Of a stretch of 14,140 nt of DNA, positions 1 through 7,658 are shown in pieces; positions within the stretch are counted from its first letter, which is position 1, and every line of letters starts with the position of its first letter. This DNA is from Clostridia bacterium (GTDB taxonomy: Bacteria; Bacillota; DSM-521; Neomoorellales; Neomoorellaceae), in NCBI GenBank assembly GCA_030445875.1, contig JASUSX010000019.1, positions 1-14,140 on the forward strand. The letters run 5' to 3'. Position numbers and translations under genes: made by a program. The notes beneath the pieces are model-generated. The model saw nothing but the letters and a program-made list of their open reading frames with translations, made no database searches and had not been told where the DNA came from.

Positions 1-1080
1 TGTAACCCGGTCTTTGTCCAGACAGCCCTGCGCCTGGAAGAAAAAAAAGCCGGCCTTTTTTATGACTATATTAAAGCCTTTGGTTTTGGCCAGCCCACCG
101 GGATCGATTTGACCGGGGAGGGCACGGGACTGCTGATCCCGGAGAACGAACTCAAACCGATTAACATCGCTACTATTGGTATTGGCCAGGGTATCGCCGT
201 GACCCCCCTGCAGCTCATCACAGCGGTGGCCGCAGTAGCCAATGGGGGCCAGCTTATGCACCCCCACCTGGTGCAGGCCATCCTGGACAATAAGGGGAAC
301 GTAATTAAGGAGATCAAGCCGGAGGTAGTCCGCCGGGTTGTTTCCCCGGCCACGGCCAGGCTGGTGGGGGAAATGCTGGAGCGGGTGGTGAGCGAAGGAA
401 CGGGGCGTAACGCCTACATCCCCGGCTACCGGGTAGGGGGGAAGACGGGTACGGCCCAGAAGGCAGGCCCGGGTGGTTATATGGAGGGTAAGTATGTAGC
501 ATCCTTTGTCGGTTTTGCCCCGGTGAATGACCCCCGCCTGGTGGCCCTGGTAACCATAGACGAGCCTAAAGGATATCCTTATTATGGTGGGACCTTAGCG
601 GCCCCCATTTTCCAGCGGGTGGTAGCCGATGCCCTGCATTACCTTAAAATACCGCCCCAGTATGACAGCAACCAGAAAGACCGGGAAAAACCCCCGGCGG
701 CAGTTACCGTACCCAATGTCGTCGGCCAGGACCTGGCGGCGGCCCGGGCGGTAATAGAAAAGGCGGGCCTGTCGGTACGGGTGGAGGGCAGCGCAGGGCA
801 GGTCATCGCCCAGGTGCCCGGCGGAGGCGCTGTGGTACCGGCGGGGACCCATGTAATCCTGTTCCTGCAGGGTGATCCCGGCAAGCCGCGGGTACCGGAT
901 ATTGCCGGCCTGCGGGTTACCGACGCGGCCAAGATCCTGGAGGCCTATGGCCTGGGCCTGGTACCGGAGGGAACCGGCCAGGCGACCGGCCAGGACCCCG
1001 GTCCGGGGACGGTGGTTACCCCGGGAACAAAAGTCAAGGTCAAGTTCCTGGAACCCTCCCTGGAGGTCCTGGGACCTTAG
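1..1080 (+). CDS. ftsI: Class B penicillin-binding protein, FtsI/SpoVD type, D,D-transpeptidase (5'-truncated by window)
   Basis: This peptidoglycan D,D-transpeptidase cross-links stem peptides outside the membrane, normally with a SEDS partner such as the FtsW encoded downstream. The frame is open from base 1, and 359 residues plus the stop are visible. The first residues are Cys-Asn-Pro, which fit the end of the SxN active-site motif (S-C-N). The KTGT motif is at 442-453. The SxxK serine, N-terminal dimerisation domain and membrane anchor lie upstream of the window. After the catalytic domain come two PASTA domains, roughly 703-870 and 886-1062, each beginning with a V-P-x-[VI]-x-G type segment. 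Position immediately before murE matches both pbpB/ftsI and spoVD in Bacillus. B. subtilis SpoVD has one PASTA domain and PBP2B has two, so the division versus sporulation assignment is open. Class B PBP identity is firm; the exact symbol is not. Confidence 0.93.
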   Translation, partial: CNPVFVQTALRLEEKKAGLFYDYIKAFGFGQPTGIDLTGEGTGLLIPENELKPINIATIGIGQGIAVTPLQLITAVAAVANGGQLMHPHLVQAILDNKGNVIKEIKPEVVRRVVSPATARLVGEMLERVVSEGTGRNAYIPGYRVGGKTGTAQKAGPGGYMEGKYVASFVGFAPVNDPRLVALVTIDEPKGYPYYGGTLAAPIFQRVVADALHYLKIPPQYDSNQKDREKPPAAVTVPNVVGQDLAAARAVIEKAGLSVRVEGSAGQVIAQVPGGGAVVPAGTHVILFLQGDPGKPRVPDIAGLRVTDAAKILEAYGLGLVPEGTGQATGQDPGPGTVVTPGTKVKVKFLEPSLEVLGP

Positions 1081-1087
1081 CCTGCAG

Positions 1088-1106
1088 CCCGGCGTCTGAC
1101 GCCGGG
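1088..1106. repeat. Perfect GC-rich inverted repeat after the PBP gene
   Basis: CCCGGCGTC and GACGCCGGG flank a single T, 8 nt after the PBP stop codon. As RNA this gives a 7-bp stem with a 5-nt loop. It is followed by TTAACCATTAC and not by a T-run, so it does not look like a standard intrinsic terminator. It could stabilise the 3' end or act as a weak attenuator. The AT-rich stretch that follows (about 1107-1170) leads into the murE ribosome binding site and holds no promoter I find convincing. Confidence 0.5.
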
Positions 1107-1190
1107 TTAACCATTACAAGGTTAAATTGCTAACGGTTGGCAAAAATATAGCTAAAAACGGCTAGGCGTATAGAGGAGGAACACCTGGTA

Positions 1191-2714
1191 GTGACTCTGG
1201 CAGAACTGCTGGCAGGATTAGATATGACTGTGGAACGGGGCGGCGACCAGCAGGTCGCCCTGGCCGGGCTCCACTATGATTCCCGCCGGGTGGGACCTGG
1301 TTTTCTTTTTGTAGCCATTAAGGGTTTCCAAACCGACGGTCACCTGTATATCAAAGACGCTGTGGCGCGGGGGGCTGTCGCCGTCGTCCTGGAGGATATG
1401 GTGCCCCTGCCGCCGGGGGTGGCCTGGGCGCGGGTTCAGGATAGCCGCCGGGCCCTGGGCTTGCTGGCGGCTCGTTTTTACGGTTACCCGAGCCGCCGCT
1501 TACGCCTCATGGGGGTAACGGGAACCAACGGCAAGACCACCACCACCCATCTCATCCAGGCTGTGCTGGAAGGCGCCGGCCGGCCCACGGGCTGCCTGGG
1601 CACCATCGGCAATCGCCTGGGGGATCAGGTTCTGCCGGCGGAGCGCACCACCCCGGAAGCCCTGGACCTGCAGGCCCTCCTGCACCAGCTGGTTGGCCTG
1701 GGGGCGACAGGGGCGGTCATGGAGGTATCCTCCCACGCCCTGGCCCTGCACCGGTTGGCAGGGGCGGAATTTGACGTGGCCGTCTTTACCAACCTGACCC
1801 AGGATCACCTGGATTTCCACCGGGATATGGAGGCGTATTTCGCCTGCAAGGCCCGGCTTTTTCAAGACCTGGGCCGGGGGGTAAAGGCAGGACGGCAATA
1901 CGCTGTTATTAACGGCGATGACCCATGGGGGAGGCGCTTGCCGGCCCTGACCAGGGTGCCGGTTATTACCTACGGCTGCAGTCCGGGGTGCCAGGTGCGG
2001 GCCCGGGATATAAACCTGGTAGCCGGGGGAGCTACCTGCCGGGTGAGCTGGCCCCGGGGCGAGGCGGAACTGAGGCTCCGGATCACCGGCCGCTTTAATA
2101 TCTACAACGCCCTGGCGGCCTTTACCGTTGCCCTGGAGGAGGGCCTTGACCCTCAGCAGGCCCTCAATACCCTGGGGGCGATCAGGGGGGTGCCCGGTCG
2201 CCTGGAGCGCGTAGACCAGGGGCAGCCTTTTACCGTTGTTGTCGACTACGCCCACACCCCTGATGGCCTGGAGAATGTCCTGGCCACAGCCCGCCAGGTA
2301 ACCGGGGGTCGCCTGATTACAGTCTTTGGCTGCGGCGGCAACCGCGACCGGGGCAAACGCCCCCTGATGGGCCAGGTTGCCGCCCGCTTGAGCGATTACT
2401 GTATTATAACCTCCGATAACCCGCGGGACGAAGAACCGGAGGCCATTATCGCGGATATCCTCCCTGGTGTAGAGCAAGTACCCGGCGCCCTTTACCGGGT
2501 GCTGCCCGACCGGCGCCAGGCCATCGCCGCGGCCCTGGCCGAGGCCCAGTCGGGGGATATGGTGGTCATTGCCGGCAAGGGCCATGAAACCTACCAGATC
2601 GTGAAGGGGCAGACCCTGCCCTTCGATGACCGCCGGGTGGCCCGGGAGGAATTACAGGGCCTGGGGTACACGGGCCAGGGGGTTGCCAGGGAAAGGGAGG
2701 GGTCATCGTGCTAG
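1191..2714 (+). CDS. murE: UDP-MurNAc-L-Ala-D-Glu:meso-diaminopimelate ligase MurE
   Basis: This cytoplasmic ATP-dependent amide ligase adds the third amino acid to the peptidoglycan stem peptide. The 507-residue length is normal for the family. Residues 111-117 form the ATP loop GTNGKTT. Lys220 in the Y-F-x-x-K-x-x-L-F context is the likely carbamylated lysine. DNPR at 409-412 (followed by DEEP) is the signature of meso-diaminopimelate enzymes; lysine-adding enzymes differ there. The GTG start is supported by AGGAGG at 1174-1179, 11 nt upstream, and by an N-terminus (MTLAELLAGL) that aligns with the usual family start. The gene follows the PBP gene after a 110-nt gap and its last 7 nt overlap murF, which suggests translational coupling. 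A 361-codon antisense reading frame (1500-2585) is a codon-bias shadow. Confidence 0.97.
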   Translation: MTLAELLAGLDMTVERGGDQQVALAGLHYDSRRVGPGFLFVAIKGFQTDGHLYIKDAVARGAVAVVLEDMVPLPPGVAWARVQDSRRALGLLAARFYGYPSRRLRLMGVTGTNGKTTTTHLIQAVLEGAGRPTGCLGTIGNRLGDQVLPAERTTPEALDLQALLHQLVGLGATGAVMEVSSHALALHRLAGAEFDVAVFTNLTQDHLDFHRDMEAYFACKARLFQDLGRGVKAGRQYAVINGDDPWGRRLPALTRVPVITYGCSPGCQVRARDINLVAGGATCRVSWPRGEAELRLRITGRFNIYNALAAFTVALEEGLDPQQALNTLGAIRGVPGRLERVDQGQPFTVVVDYAHTPDGLENVLATARQVTGGRLITVFGCGGNRDRGKRPLMGQVAARLSDYCIITSDNPRDEEPEAIIADILPGVEQVPGALYRVLPDRRQAIAAALAEAQSGDMVVIAGKGHETYQIVKGQTLPFDDRRVAREELQGLGYTGQGVAREREGSSC

Positions 2715-4105
2715 TTGCCACGGCGGGAGAGATATGCGCCGCCGTCCATGGCCGGCTGGTTGGGGGGGCAGCGGCTACCCCGGTCAAGGGGGTCAGCACC
2801 GACAGCCGGGTGCTGGAGCCGGGGATGGCCTTTATCGCCCTGCGGGGAGAGCGCTTTGACGGCCACGATTTTCTGGGGGCCGCCCTGGCCGCAGGGGCAG
2901 CGGTAGCCATGGGGGAACGCTTTTCCCCGGCGGTGACCGCTGCCCGGCGTCCGGAACAGGCCTTAATCCAGGTAGATAATACTTTGCAGGCCCTGCAGCA
3001 GCTGGCTGCCTACCACCGGCGGCGCCATTTTCATGGCCCCCTGGTGGCCGTGACCGGCTCCAGCGGTAAGACCACGACTAAAAACCTGGTGGCCGCTGTC
3101 CTGGGTTCGCGGATGGAGGTCGTAAAGACGCCGGGTAATTTCAATAATGAGATTGGCCTGCCCCTGACCCTGCTCAGCCTGGCGCCGGTACATCAGGCCG
3201 CCGTGGTAGAGATGGCCATGCGGGGTCCCGGCGAAATAGCTGCCCTCTGCGCCCTGGCCCGGCCCACAGCAGGTGTTATTACCAATATCGGCACAGCGCA
3301 CCTTGAACGCCTGGGCTCGGTGGCGGCCATTGCTGCCGCCAAGGGGGAACTCCTGGCGGCCCTGCCCCCGGATGGAGTGGCTATCTTGAACGGGGACGAT
3401 GCCTGGTGCCGTAAACTGGCAGCGACTTCCCCCTGCCGGGGGGTGTTTTATGGCCTGGAGGGCCAGGTAGAGGTAGCGGCCCGGGAGATTACCAGTTTAG
3501 GGGCACAGGGCACGGCCTTTACCGCCGTTTTCCCCGGCGCCCGGGTCCGGCTGCAGGTACCGGTACCGGGCCGGCATAACGTATACGACGCCCTGGCCGC
3601 CCTGGCTACGGGTTACGCCCTGGGCCTGGACCCGGAGGCTATGGCCGCCGGGCTGGCCCGGTGGCCGGCAGAAAACCTGCGCCAGGAGTTGCGGCCCGGG
3701 CCCGGGGGCTGCCTGGTCTTTAACGACGCCTACAACGCCAACCCGGAGTCCATGCAGGCGGCCCTCCAGGCCCTGGCCACCCTGCCGGGCCGCAGGGTGG
3801 CTGTCCTGGGAGAGATGCGGGAGCTGGGCCCGGCCGGGCCGGCCCTGCACCGGGAGGTGGGCCGGGTGGCCGCCGGGGTGGGCCTGGGCCGCTTGATTAC
3901 CGTGGGGGAACTGGCGCGGGAAATAGCGGCCGGGGCTATCGAGGCCGGGATGCCTACCGATCAGGTCTTTTGTTGCGCCGGCCACCAAGAGGCGGCCCAA
4001 CACCTGGGGGACCTGGGGGCCGGGGATGTAGTCCTTTTTAAGGGCTCGCGCCTGACGGGTATGGAAAAGGTCCTGGCTGTCTGGGAGGCACAAAGCAATG
4101 AATGA
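2708..4105 (+). CDS. murF: UDP-MurNAc-tripeptide:D-Ala-D-Ala ligase MurF
   Basis: MurF adds the D-Ala-D-Ala dipeptide to UDP-MurNAc-tripeptide, the last cytoplasmic soluble step before membrane transfer. The 465-residue protein has the three-domain Mur ligase layout. An N-terminal substrate domain comes first, then the ATP loop GSSGKTT at residues 117-123 (Lys121). A probable carbamylated Lys212 lies in A-A-K-G-E-L-L. The C-terminal domain carries the MurF-typical DAYNANP at 340-346. The GTG start lies inside the murE 3' end, with the murE stop TAG within GTGCTAG. GGGAGG at 2695-2700 sits 7 nt upstream of it. The gene ends in ATGAATGA, overlapping the mraY start by 8 nt. Coupled translation with murE and mraY is inferred from these overlaps. 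Ddl, which makes the substrate D-Ala-D-Ala, is not in the window. Confidence 0.97.
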   Translation: MLVATAGEICAAVHGRLVGGAAATPVKGVSTDSRVLEPGMAFIALRGERFDGHDFLGAALAAGAAVAMGERFSPAVTAARRPEQALIQVDNTLQALQQLAAYHRRRHFHGPLVAVTGSSGKTTTKNLVAAVLGSRMEVVKTPGNFNNEIGLPLTLLSLAPVHQAAVVEMAMRGPGEIAALCALARPTAGVITNIGTAHLERLGSVAAIAAAKGELLAALPPDGVAILNGDDAWCRKLAATSPCRGVFYGLEGQVEVAAREITSLGAQGTAFTAVFPGARVRLQVPVPGRHNVYDALAALATGYALGLDPEAMAAGLARWPAENLRQELRPGPGGCLVFNDAYNANPESMQAALQALATLPGRRVAVLGEMRELGPAGPALHREVGRVAAGVGLGRLITVGELAREIAAGAIEAGMPTDQVFCCAGHQEAAQHLGDLGAGDVVLFKGSRLTGMEKVLAVWEAQSNE

Positions 4106-5054
4106 GGCCTGGCAGGCCCTGGGCCTGGCGGCGCTGATCACCCTGATCCTGGGGCCGGTGGTGATCGCCCTCTTGCGGCGGCTGAAGGCCGGCCAGATGG
4201 TCAGAAACGACGGCCCCCGCAGCCACCTGGCCAAAAGCGGCACCCCGACCATGGGGGGCATCCTATTTTTGATAGGTTCAACCCTGGCCTCCCTGGCCCT
4301 GGCCCCACCGACGCCGGTATTGTTGTCCGCCCTGATCCTGACCTGGGGTTATGCCCTGATCGGCCTGGCTGATGACGGATTAAAAGTGGTTCTGCACCGT
4401 CCTCTGGGCCTGTACGCCCGCCAGAAGCTGGGCGGGCAGGTCTTCCTGGGGTTGGTAGCCGGGGTGGCGGCCATGCTCTGGTTGGGCCGGGGCAGCGTCG
4501 TCCAGGTACCCTTGACCGGCCTTTCCCTGGACCTGGGCCCGGCTTATCCCTTGCTGGCCGCCCTGATCCTGGTAGCGGCCAGCAATGCCGTCAACCTGAC
4601 GGACGGGCTGGATGGCCTGGCAAGCGGCATTACCCTCTGGGTGGCCCTGGCCTACGCCCTCATAGCCCTGGTCAGCGGCCTGAGGGAGATGGCAGTATTT
4701 GCCGCGGCGCTGGCAGGAGGATGTCTGGGTTTTTTAGCGTATAATTTTCATCCAGCGAAGGTTTTTATGGGCGACACTGGTTCCCTGGCCCTGGGGGCGG
4801 CCATTGGCTTTCTGGCCATTATAACCCGGACCGAGCTGGTTTTACCCATCATAGGCGGGGTTTACGTCCTGGAGGTCCTCTCGGTGATTTTGCAGGTTGC
4901 CTCCTTTCGCCTAACCGGGCGGCGCCTTTTCCGTATGAGCCCCCTGCACCATCACTTTGAATTGTCCGGCTGGCCGGAGGCCAGGGTTGTGCTCCTTTTT
5001 TGGGTTCTGGCTATCATCCTGGCCGTGGCGGGACTATATTTTTTGACTGTTTGA
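4098..5054 (+). CDS. mraY: Phospho-MurNAc-pentapeptide transferase MraY (lipid I synthase)
   Basis: This integral membrane enzyme transfers phospho-MurNAc-pentapeptide from UDP to undecaprenyl phosphate, giving lipid I. The 318 residues are almost entirely hydrophobic segments separated by short loops, consistent with the ten-helix MraY fold. Family motifs are all present: the Asp pair D92-D93 in ADDGLK, N166-L-T-D169-G-L-D172-G, D226 in FMGDTGS, and the HHH motif at 284-286 followed by FE. The ATG start overlaps the murF stop (ATGAATGA), and GGGAGG at 4083-4088 lies 9 nt upstream. A 26-nt gap with its own ribosome binding site leads to murD. This is the target of several natural nucleoside antibiotics. 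No oddities were seen. Confidence 0.98.
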   Translation: MNEAWQALGLAALITLILGPVVIALLRRLKAGQMVRNDGPRSHLAKSGTPTMGGILFLIGSTLASLALAPPTPVLLSALILTWGYALIGLADDGLKVVLHRPLGLYARQKLGGQVFLGLVAGVAAMLWLGRGSVVQVPLTGLSLDLGPAYPLLAALILVAASNAVNLTDGLDGLASGITLWVALAYALIALVSGLREMAVFAAALAGGCLGFLAYNFHPAKVFMGDTGSLALGAAIGFLAIITRTELVLPIIGGVYVLEVLSVILQVASFRLTGRRLFRMSPLHHHFELSGWPEARVVLLFWVLAIILAVAGLYFLTV

Positions 5055-5080
5055 AAGTGGTTTAGGAAGAAGGTAAAGAG

Positions 5081-6445
5081 ATGTCCTGGCAGGGAAAGAA
5101 CGTACTGATCGTGGGCCTAGGTAAGAGCGGCCGCGCGGCGGCGGCCGAGCTGGCCCGCCTGGGAGCCAGGGTTACCGCCTGTGACCGGCAGCAGCTGGCC
5201 GGGGAAGGGCTAGCACCCCTGGGGCAGGCCGGGGTGGAGCTTCTCCTGGGACGGTACCCTGAGGTTGACCGTCTTAAACCCCAGCTGGTCATAACTAGCC
5301 CCGGCGTGCCGGCCTGGGAGCCGCCCCTGACCGCGGCGCGACAGCTGGGTATCCCCGTTTGGAGCGAGCTGGAACTGGCCTACCGTTTGTTGCCGCCGGA
5401 GGTTAAGATCGCGGCCATTACGGGAACCAACGGCAAGACTACTACCACGGCCCTGTGCGGCCAGATCCTCAAGGATGCGGGCCTGCCGGTGGTGATAGGG
5501 GGCAATATCGGTACGCCCCTGGTAGAAGAGCTGGGTGAGGTGCAGCCAGGAGGCTTTGTGGTCTGCGAGGTGAGCAGCTTCCAGCTGGAAGCGATAGCTT
5601 CCTTCCGCCCGCAGGTGGCGGCCATTTTGAATATTACCCCCGACCACCTGGACCGGCACGGCGATCTGGACGGCTACCAGGCCGCCAAGGGCCGTATCCT
5701 GGCCTATCAGGAGCCGGGGGATATCGCCGTCTTAAACTATGATGACCCCTTGACCCGGGACCTGGCCAGTCAGGCTCGGGGCCGGGTACTATTCTTCAGC
5801 CGGCAGCAGCCACTAGAACAGGGGGCTTATCTGAAAGGGGATGTAATTTACTGTAACCTGGGTTCCGGGGAAGTAAGGCTCTGCCACCGGCAGGAGCTTT
5901 CCTTAAAGGGCAGCCACAACCTGGAGAACTGCCTGGCCGCCTCCCTGGTAGCCCTGGCCCTGGGGGTAACACCGGCAAAGCTGGTGGCCACCCTGAAAAC
6001 CTTCCCCGGCGTGGCCCACCGCCTGGAGTGGGTAGCCGAGGTGGAGGGGGTCACCTATATCAACGACTCCAAAGGGACTAACCCCGAAGCCACCATGAAG
6101 GCCCTGGAGGCTTACCCCAACCCCCTGGTCCTTATTGCCGGGGGTAGGAATAAGGGCAGCGATTTTACCCTGCTGGCCCAGAAAATGGTGGGCCGGGTCA
6201 AGTACCTGGTCCTGGTGGGCGAAGCCGCCGCAGATCTGGAGCAGGCCGCCAGGGGGGCAGGGCTGCAGGCTATCTACCGGGCCACCAATTTTGCCGAGGC
6301 TGTCCGGGAAGCAGCCCGGGCGGCCGTACCGGGGGATATAGTCATGCTTTCCCCGGCCTGCGCCAGCTGGGATATGTTTAAGAACTACGAGGAACGGGGC
6401 GAACTCTTCAAGGGCCTGGTCCGGCAACTGGCAGGCGGCCAGTAA
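5081..6445 (+). CDS. murD: UDP-MurNAc-L-Ala:D-Glu ligase MurD
   Basis: MurD adds D-glutamate to UDP-MurNAc-L-alanine in the cytoplasm using ATP. The 454-residue length is typical. The N-terminus has a Rossmann-like glycine motif ([14 protein letters not shown], about residues 7-20). The ATP loop GTNGKTT is at 115-121 with Lys119. Lys203 in G-Y-Q-A-A-K is the likely carbamylated residue, and DSKGTNP begins at residue 329, a hallmark of MurD. The ATG start is preceded by AAGAAGGT near 5067-5074. The stop codon is followed by a 100-nt gap carrying a heptanucleotide repeat array before ftsW. This is the order mraY-murD-spoVE/ftsW-murG known from Bacillus. The enzyme supplying D-Glu, glutamate racemase, is not in the window. 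Confidence 0.97.
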   Translation: MSWQGKNVLIVGLGKSGRAAAAELARLGARVTACDRQQLAGEGLAPLGQAGVELLLGRYPEVDRLKPQLVITSPGVPAWEPPLTAARQLGIPVWSELELAYRLLPPEVKIAAITGTNGKTTTTALCGQILKDAGLPVVIGGNIGTPLVEELGEVQPGGFVVCEVSSFQLEAIASFRPQVAAILNITPDHLDRHGDLDGYQAAKGRILAYQEPGDIAVLNYDDPLTRDLASQARGRVLFFSRQQPLEQGAYLKGDVIYCNLGSGEVRLCHRQELSLKGSHNLENCLAASLVALALGVTPAKLVATLKTFPGVAHRLEWVAEVEGVTYINDSKGTNPEATMKALEAYPNPLVLIAGGRNKGSDFTLLAQKMVGRVKYLVLVGEAAADLEQAARGAGLQAIYRATNFAEAVREAARAAVPGDIVMLSPACASWDMFKNYEERGELFKGLVRQLAGGQ

Positions 6446-6446
6446 C

Positions 6447-6525
6447 AGGAGAGGCGAGGGGAGGTAACCGCTGCCGCCGCTTAAGGCACATCCTCCCACA
6501 TCTCACCTCCCACTTCCCACATCTA
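6447..6525. repeat. Heptanucleotide repeat array with opposed purine arm, between murD and ftsW
   Basis: Top strand 6491-6525 reads as five consecutive 7-nt units: TCCTCCC, ACATCTC, ACCTCCC, ACTTCCC, ACATCTA (consensus ACYTCYC). To its left, 6447-6465 is purine-rich (GAGAGGC, then GAGGGGAGGT), roughly the reverse complement of the same motif. The clearest pairing is GGGAGGT (6459-6465) with ACCTCCC (6505-6511), a perfect 7-bp stem. A related element occurs at 12521-12621. It sits between the murD stop and the ftsW ribosome binding site. It is not CRISPR-like, because the units are short and contiguous with no spacers. The 7-nt periodicity is seen directly; any regulatory role is inference. 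Confidence 0.75.
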
Positions 6526-6545
6526 TTTTCAGAGGGGGTAGCCGT

Positions 6546-7640
6546 ATGCGCCGTAGAGCCGGCCCCATTGATTTCTGGATCCTGTTACCGGCGCTGCTCC
6601 TTTTAGGGATGAGCATTATCATGGTCTTCAGCGCCAGCGCCCTCACTTCCTCCTACAACTACGGCGACGCCTTCTACTTCCTGAAACGCCAGCTAATGTG
6701 GGCCGGCCTGGGCCTGGGGGGCCTGTTCTTCGCCCTGCAGCTGGACTACAACCTCCTGCGCCGCCTGGCAGCGCCCTTCCTGGGCCTGGCCGTCGCCCTC
6801 CTGGTCCTGGTCTTGATTATCGGCACCGCCTCCCGGGGTTCGGCCCGCTGGCTGGGGATAGGGTCCCTGGCCTTCCAGCCCTCGGAGACCATGAAACTGG
6901 CCATGGTAATCTTCCTGGCGGCCAGCCTCTCCCAGAACCGCCAGCGCTTGCAGTCCCTGCTGCCGGGGATAGGGCCGTACCTGGCCCTGATGGCCGGGGT
7001 TTGCCTCCTGATCCTGGCCCAGCCCGACCTGGGGACAGCGGTAGCCATAGCCGGTACTACCTACCTGATGCTGGCGGTGGCCGGGGCCGACAGGCGCCAC
7101 CTGGCTCTCCTGGCCTTACTGGGCGTCGCGGCCGTGGCCCTGGCCATTGTCATCGCCCCTTACCGTATGGCGCGCTTCACGGCCTTCCTGGACCCCTGGG
7201 CCGACCCCCGCGGGAACGGCTGGCAGACTATCCAGTCCCTGATGGCTGTCGGTTCCGGCGGTCTCTTTGGCACCGGCCTGGGCCAGGGCCGCCAGAAACT
7301 GTACTATCTCCCGGAAAACCACACGGACTTTATTTTTGCTATCATCAGTGAAGAGCTGGGCTTTATCGGCGCCGCCCTGGTAACCATCATGTTCTTAATC
7401 CTGGTCTGGCGGGGCATCCACACCGCTTTTAAGGCCCCGGATGCCTTTGGCAGCCTCCTGGCTGCCGGGCTGACCATCATGCTGACCATCCAGGCCCTGA
7501 TCAACATGGGGGTGGTCACTGGATTGCTGCCGGTCACGGGGATTACCCTGCCCCTGGTTAGTTACGGCGGCTCTTCCCTGATCTTTTCCCTGCTGGGGAT
7601 CGGCATCCTGCTCAATATCTCCCGTTACGCTGGTAGTTAG
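6546..7640 (+). CDS. ftsW: SEDS-family peptidoglycan glycosyltransferase FtsW (SpoVE-like)
   Basis: This multi-pass membrane protein polymerises lipid II glycan strands and works with a class B PBP. The 364 residues form about ten hydrophobic segments. SEDS landmarks are visible: L-A-F-Q-P-S-E-T-M-K in the first half, A-Q-P-D-L-G-T-A, then P-E-N-H-T-D261-F-I-F-A-I-I-S-E-E-L-G, whose Asp matches the catalytic aspartate of RodA/FtsW, and G-I-T-L-P-L-V-S-Y-G-G-S-S near the end. The ATG start has GAGGGGG (6532-6538) 7 nt upstream. In B. subtilis the paralogue at this position, between murD and murG, is the sporulation protein SpoVE. Whether this protein serves division, sporulation or both cannot be told from sequence. 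The reading frame is also open upstream through the repeat array to 6471, but no conventional start codon occurs there. Confidence 0.95.
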   Translation: MRRRAGPIDFWILLPALLLLGMSIIMVFSASALTSSYNYGDAFYFLKRQLMWAGLGLGGLFFALQLDYNLLRRLAAPFLGLAVALLVLVLIIGTASRGSARWLGIGSLAFQPSETMKLAMVIFLAASLSQNRQRLQSLLPGIGPYLALMAGVCLLILAQPDLGTAVAIAGTTYLMLAVAGADRRHLALLALLGVAAVALAIVIAPYRMARFTAFLDPWADPRGNGWQTIQSLMAVGSGGLFGTGLGQGRQKLYYLPENHTDFIFAIISEELGFIGAALVTIMFLILVWRGIHTAFKAPDAFGSLLAAGLTIMLTIQALINMGVVTGLLPVTGITLPLVSYGGSSLIFSLLGIGILLNISRYAGS

Positions 7641-7658
7641 GATAGAGGTGACCTCGTT

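Noticed and set aside
1088..1106. Intrinsic terminator after the PBP gene
   Set aside because: The stem is good but no T-tract follows. The same objection applies to the hairpins at 8767-8786, 8827-8867 and 12521-12621.
1107..1170. Possible promoter before murE (TTGCTA, TATAGC)
   Set aside because: The AT-rich stretch is suggestive, but no -35/-10 pair has both acceptable matches and 16-18 nt spacing.
1500..2585. 361-codon open frame on the - strand inside murE
   Set aside because: It lies wholly antisense to a clear murE, shows no recognisable domain and is explained by GC-rich third positions. Other antisense and out-of-frame readings, such as + 6698-7351 in ftsW, are rejected for the same reason.
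6491..6525. CRISPR-like repeat array
   Set aside because: The repeats are only 7 nt, directly contiguous, without unique spacers and with no cas genes nearby.
6471..6545. In-frame N-terminal extension of ftsW from a CTG after GGGGAGGT
   Set aside because: The frame is open through the repeat, but CTG starts are rare, the encoded proline-rich stretch is low complexity, and ATG 6546 has a well-placed ribosome binding site.
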